This document shows positions 50,423-60,832 of a DNA stretch of 64,000 nt, one piece after another; positions within the stretch are counted from its first letter, which is position 1, and the number at the start of each line of letters is the position of its first letter. Origin of the DNA: Caldilineaceae bacterium (GTDB lineage: Bacteria > Chloroflexota > Anaerolineae > Caldilineales > Caldilineaceae); assembly GCA_022821585.1 (NCBI GenBank), contig JAJEDI010000023.1:1-64000 (forward strand), in the 5' to 3' direction. Below the pieces are notes generated by a model that worked only from the letters and a program-made list of their open reading frames with translations, had not been told where the DNA came from and did not search any database. The position numbers were made by a program, and so were the translations under genes.

Positions 50423-51313
50423 ATGAAGACAGCATTCGGCGGGATCGAAGCAGGTGGTACGAAGTTCGTCTGCGCAGTTGGAACCGGGCCCGATGATATC
50501 CGTGCAGAGCTCCGCCTACCCACAGAGTCGCCTGACATTACTTTAGGTAAAGTAGTCGACTTTTTTCGCGATCAGCAACAGCAGCACGAACTTGCCGCAA
50601 TCGGCGTGGCCTCCTTTGGCCCTGTTGACCCGGACCCCAGCTCCCCATCCTTTGGATACATAACAAACACGCCCAAACCGGGTTGGGCAAACACACCCGT
50701 CGCCCCCATGCTCCGGGACGCTTTTGACATCCCAATCGGCTTCGACACCGACGTGAATGTCGCCGCCCTCGGCGAGCACACTTGGGGCGCGGCGCGCGAA
50801 CTGGACACATTCGTGTACCTTACCATCGGAACCGGAATCGGCGGCGGAGGCATGGTCGATGGCAAACTGATGCACGGGCTGATCCACCCGGAAATGGGCC
50901 ACATTGCAATTCCTCACAACTGGGAACGCGACGCCTTTGCCGGCACCTGCCCCTTCCACGGGGACTGCTGGGAAGGTTTGGCCAATGGGCCCGCTATCGA
51001 AGCACGCTGGGGACAGCCGGGCGAACAGCTACCGCCCACCCACGAGGCCTGGTCGTTGGAAGCGCACTATCTCGCTCTGGGCGTCACCAGCATCATGATG
51101 ATCATGTCTCCTCAGCTTGTAGTGATGGGCGGCGGCGTCATGGAGCAGGAGCATATCTTTCCTCTCATCCACCGTGAAGTGAAGTCACTGCTCAATGGTT
51201 ACATTCAGAGTCCGGTAATTCTGGAGGGGATTGACAGCTACATCGTTCCTCCGGCACTGGGAGGACGCTCCGGCGTACTTGGCGCGATAGCCCTGGCCAA
51301 TCGGGCCCTCTAG
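50423..51313 (+). CDS. ROK family sugar kinase (fructokinase-like)
   Basis: The protein has 296 residues. The ATP-binding start is [16 protein letters not shown], the catalytic aspartate is D110 in FDTDVNVAA, and TIGTGIGGG is the second phosphate loop. A zinc site is formed by H160 in MGHIAIPH and C176, H179 and C182 in [10 protein letters not shown]. The [20 protein letters not shown] segment is characteristic of Mg-ATP fructokinases of the ROK family. GACGAGG precedes the start. It is followed by galT, so both feed hexose phosphates into central metabolism. Confidence 0.9.
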   Translation: MKTAFGGIEAGGTKFVCAVGTGPDDIRAELRLPTESPDITLGKVVDFFRDQQQQHELAAIGVASFGPVDPDPSSPSFGYITNTPKPGWANTPVAPMLRDAFDIPIGFDTDVNVAALGEHTWGAARELDTFVYLTIGTGIGGGGMVDGKLMHGLIHPEMGHIAIPHNWERDAFAGTCPFHGDCWEGLANGPAIEARWGQPGEQLPPTHEAWSLEAHYLALGVTSIMMIMSPQLVVMGGGVMEQEHIFPLIHREVKSLLNGYIQSPVILEGIDSYIVPPALGGRSGVLGAIALANRAL

Positions 51314-51370
51314 GCATCGTAAACTGCCCGTGTACATACCCGGACGTTCACTCCTGTTCGCCTGCACAGT

Positions 51371-52420
51371 ATGACCGCCCCTTTCGACCCTGCCGAGCAC
51401 CCCCACCGCCGCCGCAATCTGCTTACCGGAGAGTGGATACTTGTCTCTCCCCATCGAATGAAACGACCCTGGCAGGGCCAGACGGAAACGGCGCCACCCC
51501 TTTCCCTGCCACAGTACGACCCTTCCTGCTATCTCTGCCCCGGCAACGAACGGGCCGGCGGACTGATCAATCCGAACTACACCCACACCTTTGTCTTCGA
51601 GAACGATTTCGCCGCACTGCGCGCCGACACACCGGACGGGACGCTTCAGACCAACCGCTTCTTTCAGTCGCAGGCCGAAACAGGAATCTGCCGCGTCGTC
51701 TGCTTCAGCCCCCGGCACGACCTGACCCTGGCGCGCATGGATCTGCCTGACATTCGCCGCGTGGTGGACCTCTGGACGCAACAGGTAGAAGAACTTAGCC
51801 AGCGCAAGGAGATAGGTTACGTCCAACTCTTCGAGAATCGCGGCGCCATGATGGGCAGCTCCAATCCGCACCCTCATGGACAGGTCTGGGCTACCCGCCG
51901 CATACCGACTGAGCCAGCCAAAGAAGATCGGCAGCAAAGGGCATATCTCGAAAGCCAAGGCGCGCCCTTGCTTTTGGACTACCTTAACGCCGAATTGAAA
52001 GCCGGGGACAGGGTTGTAGTGGAAAACGAGGATTGGGCCGCGGTGGTACCATTCTGGGCCGTCTGGCCGTTCGAAACGCTCCTACTGCCTAGGCGCCACT
52101 GCCAGCACCTGGCGGACCTTGCCCCCGAAGAGCGAGACGCCCTCTCCGATCTCCTCAGACGCCTTCTGACAATATATGACAATCTCTTCGAGACCAGCTT
52201 CCCCTATTCGATGGGCTGGCACGGAAAACCGGCCACGCCGGGCGATCATCCCCACTGGCAGCTGCACGCCCACTTCTTCCCGCCTCTGCTGCGTTCCTCT
52301 ACCATCAGGAAATTCATGGTCGGCTACGAAATGCTGGCGACACCTCAGCGCGACCTCACCGCCGAGCAGGCCGCGCAACGCCTGAGAATGCAACACCAGA
52401 CCCATTACCTGGACCGTTGA
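51371..52420 (+). CDS. galT: Galactose-1-phosphate uridylyltransferase
   Basis: The protein has 349 residues, a usual length. It transfers UMP between UDP-glucose and galactose-1-phosphate in the Leloir pathway. The active-site motif is [10 protein letters not shown] with H169 as the uridylylated nucleophile. Zinc ligands C53 and C56 in CYLCPGNE are present, and [11 protein letters not shown] supplies the C-terminal histidines. It is transcribed with the upstream ROK kinase gene. Its last 16 bases overlap the end of the convergent fumarase beta gene. A preferred ribosome-binding site is not evident. Confidence 0.93.
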   Translation: MTAPFDPAEHPHRRRNLLTGEWILVSPHRMKRPWQGQTETAPPLSLPQYDPSCYLCPGNERAGGLINPNYTHTFVFENDFAALRADTPDGTLQTNRFFQSQAETGICRVVCFSPRHDLTLARMDLPDIRRVVDLWTQQVEELSQRKEIGYVQLFENRGAMMGSSNPHPHGQVWATRRIPTEPAKEDRQQRAYLESQGAPLLLDYLNAELKAGDRVVVENEDWAAVVPFWAVWPFETLLLPRRHCQHLADLAPEERDALSDLLRRLLTIYDNLFETSFPYSMGWHGKPATPGDHPHWQLHAHFFPPLLRSSTIRKFMVGYEMLATPQRDLTAEQAAQRLRMQHQTHYLDR

Positions 52421-52980
52421 CTACGCCCTCCGTCGCTTCGATAGGCCTCTCTTGCTGCCAGATAGGCGTCCCCTCCATGGCAATCGTTGATCACGATCAA
52501 AGGGAACTCCTCCACCTCCAATTCGCGAACCGCTTCACTCAACAGATCGGGATAAGCCAGAATACGGCTGCTGCGTATCTGGCGTGCAAGCAGTGCCGAA
52601 GCACCCCCAACAGCGCCAAAATAGACGGCCCGATGGCGCACGAGGGCCCTCTTAACCTCCTCTGAACGACTTCCCTTGCCAATGAGACCGGCCACACCTC
52701 GCTCCAGAAGAGGCAAGGTATAAGGGTCCATGCGTCCGCTCGTCGTCGGCCCTGCCGGTCCTATGACCGAGCCCGGTTTGGCCGGGGCCGGTCCCACGTA
52801 GTAGATGACCTGGCCCGATAGAGGCAATGGCAACGCCTCGCCCTTCTGCATCGCCTCGACCAGCCGCTTGTGGGCCGCGTCCCGCGCAGCGTATATCTTG
52901 CCCGTCATGACGACCCGTTCTCCTGCACGCAACGACTTTATCGTGGCCTCGTCAAGAGGCGCCTCAACGGTCCTTGCCAT
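52405..52980 (-). CDS. Class I fumarate hydratase, beta subunit
   Basis: The protein has 191 residues. It corresponds to the C-terminal half of iron-sulfur fumarases: [42 protein letters not shown] and [14 protein letters not shown] are its standard blocks. GPTTSGRMD binds substrate. Its start overlaps the alpha-subunit stop by one base (TAATG), so equal synthesis is expected. Tartrate dehydratase has the same organisation and cannot be excluded by sequence alone. Confidence 0.92.
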   Translation of the reverse strand: MARTVEAPLDEATIKSLRAGERVVMTGKIYAARDAAHKRLVEAMQKGEALPLPLSGQVIYYVGPAPAKPGSVIGPAGPTTSGRMDPYTLPLLERGVAGLIGKGSRSEEVKRALVRHRAVYFGAVGGASALLARQIRSSRILAYPDLLSEAVRELEVEEFPLIVINDCHGGDAYLAAREAYRSDGGRSQRSR

Positions 52981-53816
52981 TACAGCTCCAATGTTGCGCG
53001 CCGGGGCGCAGAGCAGTTCAGGTTCACCGCAATGGGCAGCGCGGCAATGTGCGTCGCCAGGACCTCTACGTGCACAGCCAGCGCAGTTACAACCCCACCC
53101 AGTCCCTGTGGTCCGATTCCGAGTCTGTTGATTGCCTCCAACATCTCGGCCTCGAATTTCGCCACATGTTGTTCAGGACTCTGGCTGCCGATCGGACGCA
53201 GAAGTGCTTTCTTTGCCGCCATCCCCACGGTGTCAAGGGAACCGCCAATGCCGACTCCTACGATAAGTGGCGGGCAGGCATTTGGCCCGGCACTCTCAAT
53301 CGTGTCAAGCACAAACTGTTGTAGGCCTTCTTCGCCGACTGCCGGCGGAAACATCTGGACCCGGCTCATCAATTCCGCCCCAAAGCCTTTCTGCAGCGTG
53401 CTGATGCGCAGGCCATCTCCTGCAACGATCTCCCAGTGAATCAGTGCCGGCGTGTTGTCGCCAGAATTTACCCGCAGAAGTGGGTCGCTCACAACCGATT
53501 TTCGCAGGTCCGAATAGGCATCTCGGGTTGCATCCTGCAAAGCCGCTTCTATCTCTCCCCCACTGAAATGCACCTCTTGGCCCACTTCCACAAACAGAAT
53601 CGCCATACCCGTGTCCTGGCAAGTGGGTATCGTCTCCGACTCTGCGTAGGCGGCATTCTCCAACAGGAGTTCGATGACATCCTGTCCGGTCGGCGACTGT
53701 TCCTCTTGGCGCGCCGTCCTCATCGCCTTGAGGTAGTCTTCTGGCAAGCTGTGCGCAGAATGGCGCAGGAGTTCACCGACCGCCTGTCTCACATCACCGA
53801 CATCGACTGTTCGCAA
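52980..53816 (-). CDS. Class I fumarate hydratase, alpha subunit
   Basis: The protein has 278 residues. It holds the [4Fe-4S] cluster that converts fumarate and malate. Cluster cysteines are C66 in IPTCQDTGM, C181 in NACPPLIVGVGIGG and C268 in NLNCSAPR. The two-gene form is common in archaea and thermophilic or anaerobic bacteria. Oxygen sensitivity of such clusters suggests the host lives at least partly under low oxygen; that is an inference. It is upstream of and coupled to the beta gene. Confidence 0.92.
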   Translation of the reverse strand: MRTVDVGDVRQAVGELLRHSAHSLPEDYLKAMRTARQEEQSPTGQDVIELLLENAAYAESETIPTCQDTGMAILFVEVGQEVHFSGGEIEAALQDATRDAYSDLRKSVVSDPLLRVNSGDNTPALIHWEIVAGDGLRISTLQKGFGAELMSRVQMFPPAVGEEGLQQFVLDTIESAGPNACPPLIVGVGIGGSLDTVGMAAKKALLRPIGSQSPEQHVAKFEAEMLEAINRLGIGPQGLGGVVTALAVHVEVLATHIAALPIAVNLNCSAPRRATLEL

Positions 53817-53903
53817 TTCTTCATTCTCCTTCCGTCTGAGAAGAGGCTTTAGACTCCGATTCGTTGAACTCGAATATGCCTCTCCTATTTGCCGCCTGGC
53901 GCC

Positions 53904-56279
53904 TCAATTTCCAACCCTCACCCATTTCCTGAATGAATTTGTCAGTTCTGCATAGCGCGGGTCTCCGGGAGCCAGTTCTGCCGCCTTCTCCAGTCCCGAA
54001 AGGACTGCCGGATCGTCTCTGTTAAGCAAAAATCGCCCCCAGGCGACCAGCGCATGGACATCGGCTCTTTCAGGCTGCACGATTAGCGCGCTATTGCCGT
54101 ATTGGATCAGCAAGTGGCCAACCGTCTGTTCGAATCCAAATGCTGCTGAACCTGAGGGAATCGGCGTATCGCTGAACAACGTCGAAAAGTCCATCGACCA
54201 CAAGACCTCGAAAGAAAAGTCCCAGTCGCCGGCAAATACGTGGCTCAGTAGGGGGAACGGACTGGCCAGCGCAAGCTGGCGGCTAACTTCGAGGTGATGG
54301 CGAATCCAGAGGGCGTTCCATTCCACCGAAGGGTCCGACGGCGCCGCGATCTCCGCACGCTCAATCTCGTCGAGCGCGTCCGCATACAGTCCCGCTTCGG
54401 CCAGCGCCAGGGCATGGCTGTTGATGGCGCGCAAGTGGAGTGGTCGGTTTTCCGGTAACAACCGTGGGGCAGCCTCGGCCAGTTTCTCGCCATCCCAATG
54501 AAAGAACCGTGCCTGGTAAAGCTGCAGGCCGCAGGCGTAACAGAAAATGTACGGATCACTGTTGTTTAGAAGTAGGTCCATCTGGCCGTCCCCATTCAGG
54601 TCTGTCACCGATCCTGCATCCGGGATACTGTTGAAGCTGCTGATGACAAGCGACAACCCCACTCCGTCCCAGCGCAATACTTCAAGACAACCCCCGTGCG
54701 CACCTGCCCCGCCTTGGACGGCCATCCAAAGGCCGGTTGGTTCAATCGAAACCTGTTTCAGTGAGTGTTCGTCGAGGTAGTTGACACAGTCAAGCTCCAC
54801 GCGACCCAACTCCAACCAGCCGCTTTCCCGAGCCTCGTGGACTGACACTGTGTGCATCGCAGTACTGCTCAGCGGCGGGAGGCCGAAGGTATAGGCTGCG
54901 AACAAGGCCGCCTCACCGTCCGTTTCCAGTTGCTGCACTGCCACCCCCCGCGACGCGTCTTCGGCCGACCCGTATTCTCCGGCGAGCTGGCTTTGCAGCG
55001 CCTGCGTATCGGGCGGTGGTGTCGCAGTGGGTGCCAGCGAAACCGCGCTTGTCCGGTCCTCGAAAACTTTCACCAGTGCTTCGAAGCGGTCGTCGGCCTC
55101 CGCCAGTTCCGCCGCCCGTCGCAAACCCCTTTCGACCGCAGGGTCATCTGGATTCATAAGGAGGCGTCCCCAAGCGCCCAGAGCGTGGACAGCCGCCCGT
55201 TCTGGTTGCAGCGCCAACGCTGTGTCGGCATATTGGGCCAGGAGCACGCCAATTCGTTGCTCGAACCCTGCGGCCACGGAATCTGAAGGGATCGGCTGGT
55301 CGCTGAGGAAAGTCGGCAGGCCGACGCCCCACAAGGAACTGAAAGCCTTTTCCCAGTCGCCGGCGAATACGTGGTTCAACAGAGGATACGAGCTGTCAGA
55401 CGCCTCCTCCCGACTGGCCTCCAGGTGGTGGCGGATCCAGATCGCATTCCAGGCTACAGTGGCGTTTTCGGGCGCGATATCCTCTGCCTGTTCGATCTGC
55501 TCCAACGCGTCCGCGAATAGACTCGCGGCCGCCAGCTCCGCGGCTCGATCGTTGAAGGCACGCAGTTCTGCTGGCAGGTCCTCAGCCAGTGGAGTGGGCG
55601 TAACTTCCATCAGTGACTTCCCGTCCCAATAGTAGAGTTGCGCCCAATACTGTCGAACACCGCAGGCATAGCAGAAGATGTAAGGATCGCTGTTGTTCAA
55701 CAACAGGTCCAACCGGCCGTCCTCGTTCAGGTCAGTGAGCGAACCGGCATCCGGGCTGCTGCTGAAACTGCTGATGATGACCGAAAGTTCCTCGCCGTCC
55801 CATCGCAAAAGTTCGAGGCAGCCACTATGCGCGCCGACGCCTCCTGTAACCGTTAGCCAGACGTTGACAGGGTCTATGTTTACCTGCTCGACTGAAAATT
55901 CATTCAGGTATTCGGCGCACTCCAAATCCACGCGGCCCAATGCCCTCCAGCCCTCCGGCAAGGCCGCATGGACCGAGACTTTCTGTCTGAACGATGGATC
56001 GTCTGGAGGAAAACCGTACGTGTGCGCAACAAAGAGTGTTTCTTCACTGCCTGCGTTCGTGACCGGTTGCACTGTCACTAGCGGGCCCAGGTCCTGGACC
56101 AAGCCGTATTCGGCGGCAAGTTGGTTCGCCAGTTCCACCAGTTCGGCCGCTTCAACTGAGCGCCCCGAAGACGTTGGAGTTGCCGAAACAGGCCACATCA
56201 CAGGCTGCGCACAGCCGCTGAGCAAGAGCGTAAGCCAAATTGCTAAAGAGAATACGCGCCGCAGGGGATGTTGTGGCAT
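53904..56279 (-). CDS. Internally duplicated lipoprotein with DxNxDG calcium-type loops
   Basis: The protein has 791 residues from the ATG of MPQHPLRR, preceded by AAGGAG. The lipobox is LLLSGC with C23. Two halves, roughly 45-400 and 425-780, repeat the same order of blocks: VSVHAALPEGW/VSVHEARESGW, GVGAHSGCLELLRWDG/GAGAHGGCLEVLRWDG, DLNEDGRLDLLLNNSDPYIF/DLNGDGQMDLLLNNSDPYIF, IWIRHHLE and HVFAGDW. The DxNxDGxxD loops look like FG-GAP/EF-hand-type calcium sites. Alpha-helical segments between resemble TPR repeats. Function is unknown; an extracellular, calcium-stabilised surface role is likely. Confidence 0.78.
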   Translation of the reverse strand: MPQHPLRRVFSLAIWLTLLLSGCAQPVMWPVSATPTSSGRSVEAAELVELANQLAAEYGLVQDLGPLVTVQPVTNAGSEETLFVAHTYGFPPDDPSFRQKVSVHAALPEGWRALGRVDLECAEYLNEFSVEQVNIDPVNVWLTVTGGVGAHSGCLELLRWDGEELSVIISSFSSSPDAGSLTDLNEDGRLDLLLNNSDPYIFCYACGVRQYWAQLYYWDGKSLMEVTPTPLAEDLPAELRAFNDRAAELAAASLFADALEQIEQAEDIAPENATVAWNAIWIRHHLEASREEASDSSYPLLNHVFAGDWEKAFSSLWGVGLPTFLSDQPIPSDSVAAGFEQRIGVLLAQYADTALALQPERAAVHALGAWGRLLMNPDDPAVERGLRRAAELAEADDRFEALVKVFEDRTSAVSLAPTATPPPDTQALQSQLAGEYGSAEDASRGVAVQQLETDGEAALFAAYTFGLPPLSSTAMHTVSVHEARESGWLELGRVELDCVNYLDEHSLKQVSIEPTGLWMAVQGGAGAHGGCLEVLRWDGVGLSLVISSFNSIPDAGSVTDLNGDGQMDLLLNNSDPYIFCYACGLQLYQARFFHWDGEKLAEAAPRLLPENRPLHLRAINSHALALAEAGLYADALDEIERAEIAAPSDPSVEWNALWIRHHLEVSRQLALASPFPLLSHVFAGDWDFSFEVLWSMDFSTLFSDTPIPSGSAAFGFEQTVGHLLIQYGNSALIVQPERADVHALVAWGRFLLNRDDPAVLSGLEKAAELAPGDPRYAELTNSFRKWVRVGN

Positions 56280-56824
56280 TGTATGCTCCTTCAAACAGCC
56301 GAATTGATGCCTTGTCTATTCAAAATTGTAGGACCATACCCGGTCCCTATGCATTCGACCAGTCCAGGCTTCGTCCAGGAAACTGGTCAATGCGTCTGCA
56401 AACCCATTGCAGGATGACTATGAGTCCTCGTGCCGCAACGCCGGCAACATGAACCCGCTCTCAATCTGTGGTCTAACCTCCAACGGCTATAGGGACCGGC
56501 GCAGTTCCAAACAGCCTTCAATTCCCTTTGGTACGTGAACACCGCCCTCACCCACCCGCAGTGCAAGACGTTCTATTCTCTCTGGTGTTTTGAGTCAGAT
56601 GAAGTGGAGCCGGACAAAGTATGCCTGTACACACATTTCTGGGATAATGCCTGCACAGGTCTGCCTGATGAGCGTAGCCTCGAAGGAGTAACGCCCGCCC
56701 TGACTGACTATATCACGGGATCAGGTGCCGTACAAAGTGCCCCGCCTCAGGGAACAAACGCCATTTGTCAGTGGTCAAGACCTGCCATTTCGGTGTCGGG
56801 ACCGGTACCCCCTCTCTCCGCAAT
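56280..56824. other. Intergenic region without recognised features
   Basis: The 545 bases between the divergently oriented lipoprotein and GNAT genes show no repeat of the families found elsewhere. One open frame of 97 codons crosses 56535-56828 but overlaps the GNAT start, has no ribosome-binding site and resembles nothing known. Promoters for both flanking genes should be here. Confidence 0.5.
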
Positions 56825-57619
56825 ATGAATAACACCACTCTGATTGAAGCCCTGCGTAGCAACTACATTGAGTATTTCCGCCTCTTTAACAACCAGCATG
56901 GTATCCAAGTTCACGTCGACCGGGAGACCGCGTGGATCATAGCCAATGGGCCGCCCGGAAACCACATTCTTCGCACCAATCTTCCTTCCGCCGACATCGA
57001 AGGAAGCATTGACGCCCTGCTTTCCAGGATCAGCTGTCGGACGGGCGGAATTCGCTGGCTGCTCTTCCCCCAGGACAGACCCGGAGACCTACGCGACAGG
57101 TTGAAGCGAAGAGGTCTGATTACGGGTCGAGGCGACCTGTGGATGTTCCGGGAATTGCAGCTCCTTCCGGAAAGCAGGCCTCCTACCTCGTTAAACATCT
57201 CTCCTGTCCGGGACCTGCCCGGCTTGAGAACCTGGTGGACAGCTTCCGCCCTCGGTTTCGGTACGTCCCAGCGCGCCGCCCAGCGCTGGTATGACGCCTT
57301 CCGCCGCCATGGTCTCGGTCGCAGACTCCGCGTCACCAACTACGTTGGAACGATCGACGAAACAGTGGTAACGACGGCCACCATGATTCTCACAGGAAGC
57401 ATTGCAGGAATCTACGATCTTTCCACGCCTCCCGCCTATCGAGGCAACGGCTTCGCAACCGCACTCGTACATGAACTGCTGGCTCAAGCCCGGAGACAAG
57501 GTCGCGCCTACGCTGGACTACAGACAGGAGACGCAGAGCAGTTCTACCAAAGTCTGGGCTTCAACACCGGTTTCCAGGAAGAGGAGTTCTTCTGGGCAGC
57601 GGATCATCCAGAAAACTGA
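56825..57619 (+). CDS. GNAT-family N-acetyltransferase
   Basis: The protein has 264 residues from the ATG of MNNTTLIEAL. The N-terminal 120 residues form a degenerate domain, and the C-terminal part is a GNAT fold with IAGIYDLSTPPAYRGNGFAT (R-G-N-G-F-A acetyl-CoA loop) and YAGLQTGDAEQFYQSLGFNT. The substrate is unknown. No clear Shine-Dalgarno is visible. It differs from the coupled tandem GNAT at 21674. A MATE transporter gene follows 105 bases downstream in the same direction. Confidence 0.82.
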   Translation: MNNTTLIEALRSNYIEYFRLFNNQHGIQVHVDRETAWIIANGPPGNHILRTNLPSADIEGSIDALLSRISCRTGGIRWLLFPQDRPGDLRDRLKRRGLITGRGDLWMFRELQLLPESRPPTSLNISPVRDLPGLRTWWTASALGFGTSQRAAQRWYDAFRRHGLGRRLRVTNYVGTIDETVVTTATMILTGSIAGIYDLSTPPAYRGNGFATALVHELLAQARRQGRAYAGLQTGDAEQFYQSLGFNTGFQEEEFFWAADHPEN

Positions 57620-57724
57620 CGACGAACACGTCCGCACCAAAAATGGGGAATGGTCGACCGTCTGTTACACTGAAAAATACTGACTTATCGCCTGATTCAT
57701 GAGGGCTTCAAAGAGAGGACTGGG

Positions 57725-59152
57725 ATGAACGATTCGGTTGCCGGCGCATCGGTCGCAGGCACTGCGAAACCTCCGCGCCCTACCGCGCAAAAGCGGGTCT
57801 TCAATCTGGCTTGGCCTGTCATCGGCGAAAGCTTTCTTGAGACCATGCTGATGATCGTCGATACCTGGATGGTAGCCCAGTTGAGCACAGCGGCGATCGC
57901 CGGCGTCGGAGCCTCCGTGCAGGTCCTCTTCTTCATCATAGCCGCGCTGGGGGCACTGAGCGTTGGCAGCAGTGTACTGGTCGCGCAGGCATTCGGCGCC
58001 GGTAAGCTCGGCGAGGCCGCACGGCTGGCGCGTCAGTCGATCGTCTGGAGCATCATTCTTTCGCTCCCCTTGGCAGTCATAGGGTTTTTCCTGGCAGGTC
58101 CGGTAATTGCTCTGTTCGGCGTTGAGGCGGACGTAGCACGTATCGGCAAGGAATACCTGCAAGTCACGATGGCGACTGTCGTCGTGCTGATTGTACTCAT
58201 GATTGGTGGAGGTGCGCTTCGCGGGCTGGGCGACTCTCAGACCCCCATGCGAGTGACAGCACTGGCCAATTTCGTAAATGTCTTCGTGACATACGGGCTG
58301 ATTTTCGGCGTGGCCGGCCTCCCCGCCCTGGGAGCGGTAGGCAGCGCCTGGGGCACCTTCCTCTCCCGCCTGCTGGCCGCTGTCATTCTCGTGATCGTTA
58401 TGTGGCGAGGTCGCCAGGGCGTCTCTATTTCCGGGCGCAGCAACTGGCTGCCCGAATTCAGAGTAGCCTCCTCAGTATTGCGTATCGGTGTACCGGCCGC
58501 TCTGGAGCAACTTCTCACTTCTGCCGCATTTACGTCGATGACGGCCATCGTTGCCACCCTGGGAACCGCGGCCCTGGCCTCCCACCGCATCGCATTTAAT
58601 GTCCTCTCGTTGTCATTCCTGCCCGGCTTTGGGTTTGCCATTGCCGCCACCGCTCTCGTTGGACAATCCGTTGGCGCGCGCGAGCCCGAAGAGGGCGCAG
58701 AAGCTGCGGCAATCGCTACCCGCTGGGCAGTTGCTTGGATGGCGGCTATGGGAGTCGTCTCATATTTGCTGGCAGAGCCGATTATTCGGCTATTCAGTCA
58801 GGAAGCAGCTGTCGTTAACGATGGCGTTGCCGCAATTCAGGTGGTTGCTTTGGCCCAACCCTTCTGGGCAGTACTGTTCGTTCAATCGGGCGCACTGCGC
58901 GGAATGGGCAATACCGGCTTTCCGCTGCGAGCAAATACCGCGGGCATCTGGTTGACCATGATAATCGCTTGGCTGGCGGTCAACTATTTAAACGGTGGCA
59001 TCGCCCACGTATGGGGTGTCTTTCTCATTACTTCACCGGTCATGGCGATCGTGCTCTGGAAGCGCTTCAGACGAGCCGTCGGGGAATGGTCGGAAATGGC
59101 GAACGAAAGCACACAACCCCTCGGGCAACCCGAAACGGTCGTCTCGCCGTGA
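57725..59152 (+). CDS. MATE family efflux transporter
   Basis: The protein has 475 residues and about twelve membrane spans in two six-helix bundles. The N-terminal WPVIGESFLETMLMIVDTWM and the matching start of the second half, GVPAALEQLLTSAAFTSMTA, are typical of NorM/DinF-type Na+ or H+ antiporters for cationic drugs and metabolites. GAGGACTGGG precedes the ATG. The C-terminal tail is hydrophilic. It is probably an independent gene. Confidence 0.9.
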   Translation: MNDSVAGASVAGTAKPPRPTAQKRVFNLAWPVIGESFLETMLMIVDTWMVAQLSTAAIAGVGASVQVLFFIIAALGALSVGSSVLVAQAFGAGKLGEAARLARQSIVWSIILSLPLAVIGFFLAGPVIALFGVEADVARIGKEYLQVTMATVVVLIVLMIGGGALRGLGDSQTPMRVTALANFVNVFVTYGLIFGVAGLPALGAVGSAWGTFLSRLLAAVILVIVMWRGRQGVSISGRSNWLPEFRVASSVLRIGVPAALEQLLTSAAFTSMTAIVATLGTAALASHRIAFNVLSLSFLPGFGFAIAATALVGQSVGAREPEEGAEAAAIATRWAVAWMAAMGVVSYLLAEPIIRLFSQEAAVVNDGVAAIQVVALAQPFWAVLFVQSGALRGMGNTGFPLRANTAGIWLTMIIAWLAVNYLNGGIAHVWGVFLITSPVMAIVLWKRFRRAVGEWSEMANESTQPLGQPETVVSP

Positions 59153-59407
59153 ATCGCCATTACTGTGCAAACTCAGTCGCCCCATACCTGCCAACGGCCT
59201 GCTGGCAGGCCGTCTCCTGTGCAGCCGGGACTTCCCAATAGGGCAGGAGAATCTCACCTGGCTGAAGACCGGATACCCGACACGATCAGCCGCCCTGACG
59301 AAGACCTGCCGCCAAAGAGCAATGTTTCCCCCTTCTGTTTTCCGTATACGACCGTTCTCCGTCCGGTGCTGGCCCGGCCCTCATCCCTGCCACACAGGTC
59401 CCATCAA

Positions 59408-60028
59408 ATGTACCAGGAATACACGATACCTGCCGCCCACCATCGAGTAGACGAGAAAATCCGCCGGAGCCATTTCATCACTACGGTGGGCCCCGCCTCC
59501 ACTGTCGAAGACGCCAGGGCTTTCATCAAGGACATGCGGGCAGAGTTCGATACAGCCAACCACAACTGTTGGGCCTATGTCGTCGGCCCGCCCGGATCAA
59601 CCGGTCATGCCGGGATGAGCGATGACGGCGAACCGCACGGCACCGCCGGTCGACCCATGCTCACAGTCCTCCTTCACAGCGGAATCGGCGACATTGTCGC
59701 CGTCGTTACCCGCTATTTCGGAGGCGTAAAACTCGGCAAAGGCGGCCTGGTGAGGGCTTACAGTGGGGGAGTCAAGTCAGCTCTGGAGACCCTTCCCTGT
59801 CGCGAGAAGATGCAAATGGCAACGGTGGAGGCGGTCATCGGCTACAGCGAGGTGACTCTCTTTCAGCGCATGCTCCCGGAGTTTTCCGCCGAAGTCGTGG
59901 ATTCTACTTTCGCCGTCGCCGTGTCCTATCGGCTGAAGATGCCGGCGAAGCACGTCGAACAGTTCAAAGTTCGCGTGACCGACTTGACGAACGGCCAGGC
60001 TCACATTGAGGTTCACCAGGAAAATTAG
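59408..60028 (+). CDS. IMPACT/YigZ family protein
   Basis: The protein has 206 residues from the ATG of MYQEYTIP, the usual family start; a longer frame from 59165 adds unrelated sequence. The N-terminal UPF0029 domain carries EKIRRSHFITTVGPASTVED, NCWAYVVG, SDDGEPHGTAGRPML and VTRYFGGVKLGKGGLVRAY. A small C-terminal DUF1949-like domain follows. These proteins are widespread with an unclear role in translation or proteolysis. The 3-prime end overlaps the convergent HAD gene by 65 bases. Confidence 0.9.
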   Translation: MYQEYTIPAAHHRVDEKIRRSHFITTVGPASTVEDARAFIKDMRAEFDTANHNCWAYVVGPPGSTGHAGMSDDGEPHGTAGRPMLTVLLHSGIGDIVAVVTRYFGGVKLGKGGLVRAYSGGVKSALETLPCREKMQMATVEAVIGYSEVTLFQRMLPEFSAEVVDSTFAVAVSYRLKMPAKHVEQFKVRVTDLTNGQAHIEVHQEN

Positions 60029-60779
60029 CCCCCACCCGAATCTCAGCAATCGAATCCAGGACGACGTCAGCCAGAGTGCCAAGCGTCTCTTTGCTGCCCA
60101 CGCCCGTTAGCACGCCCACCACCAGCCCAGCCTCAGCTGCACGTGCCATCAGAAGGTCCGTGGCTGAATCCCCAACCACGACAGTTTGATCCAACGAAAC
60201 ATCAAGAAGGCTCGCCGCCTCCAGCAGCAGGTCTGGCGCCGGTTTCTGACGACCTGGACTGTCGCCGCAACCCATATAGTCGACAAATCCGGATAGCCCG
60301 AAGCTGGCCAGCTCGGCCTCGGTCGGTGTTCTGTCGTCGCTGGTGATCACTGCAACGCGAACATCAAGTTCGTGTAGTGAAGAAAAGAGAAAGGCGAGTT
60401 CAGTCACCGGTACCGAACCGCCCGAGCTGGAGAGAATTGGCGCAAACCTCTGCCTCACCATCTGCTCGCAACTGTACAAGGGCAAGGTGGGTCGAGAGTA
60501 CTGATGAAGAACGCCTGCCGCCGCGCGAACCGTATCACCGCTTGTACCCGTTCCAAATGTCCCATCTTCGCCAAAAGTGCCGTCCGCCGCGTTGTAGCCG
60601 AGACTGCGAAATAGTGCTGTCCGCAATTCGGTCCGATTCGGGAACTGAGAGATCAGTCGGTCCACTGCCTTGAGAAATCTGGGGCGCCAGCTGGCATGAA
60701 AACTGAAGAGCGTCCCGTCCTTGTCAAAGGCGATGAGCTTGGCGTCGAAACAGTGCTCGCCAAACTGGACAAGGCTCAT
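59964..60779 (-). CDS. HAD superfamily phosphatase
   Basis: The protein has 271 residues. HAD motif I is AFDKDGTLF (D19 nucleophile, D21), motif II VITSDDRTPTE, motif III the lysine in RQKPAPDLL and motif IV VVVGDSATDLLMAR. The alpha-helical C1 cap and size suit phosphoglycolate-phosphatase-like enzymes acting on a small phosphate ester. The last 21 codons overlap the IMPACT gene tail on the other strand. The C-terminus is low-complexity (RSSSRSREL) and may owe its sequence to that overlap. Confidence 0.87.
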   Translation of the reverse strand: MSLVQFGEHCFDAKLIAFDKDGTLFSFHASWRPRFLKAVDRLISQFPNRTELRTALFRSLGYNAADGTFGEDGTFGTGTSGDTVRAAAGVLHQYSRPTLPLYSCEQMVRQRFAPILSSSGGSVPVTELAFLFSSLHELDVRVAVITSDDRTPTEAELASFGLSGFVDYMGCGDSPGRQKPAPDLLLEAASLLDVSLDQTVVVGDSATDLLMARAAEAGLVVGVLTGVGSKETLGTLADVVLDSIAEIRVGANFPGEPQCEPGRSSSRSREL

Positions 60780-60832
60780 TGGAGGGTGCCGGGTTGAATG
60801 AAGGGGCGCGCAGGTCAGACGGGAAACAAGGG

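Noticed and set aside
56535..56828. 97-codon open frame upstream of the GNAT gene
   Set aside because: It overlaps the GNAT start, has no ribosome-binding site and no recognisable domain.
59165..59407. N-terminal extension of the IMPACT/YigZ protein
   Set aside because: The 81 extra residues are low-complexity and absent from the family; MYQEYTIP at 59408 is the usual start.
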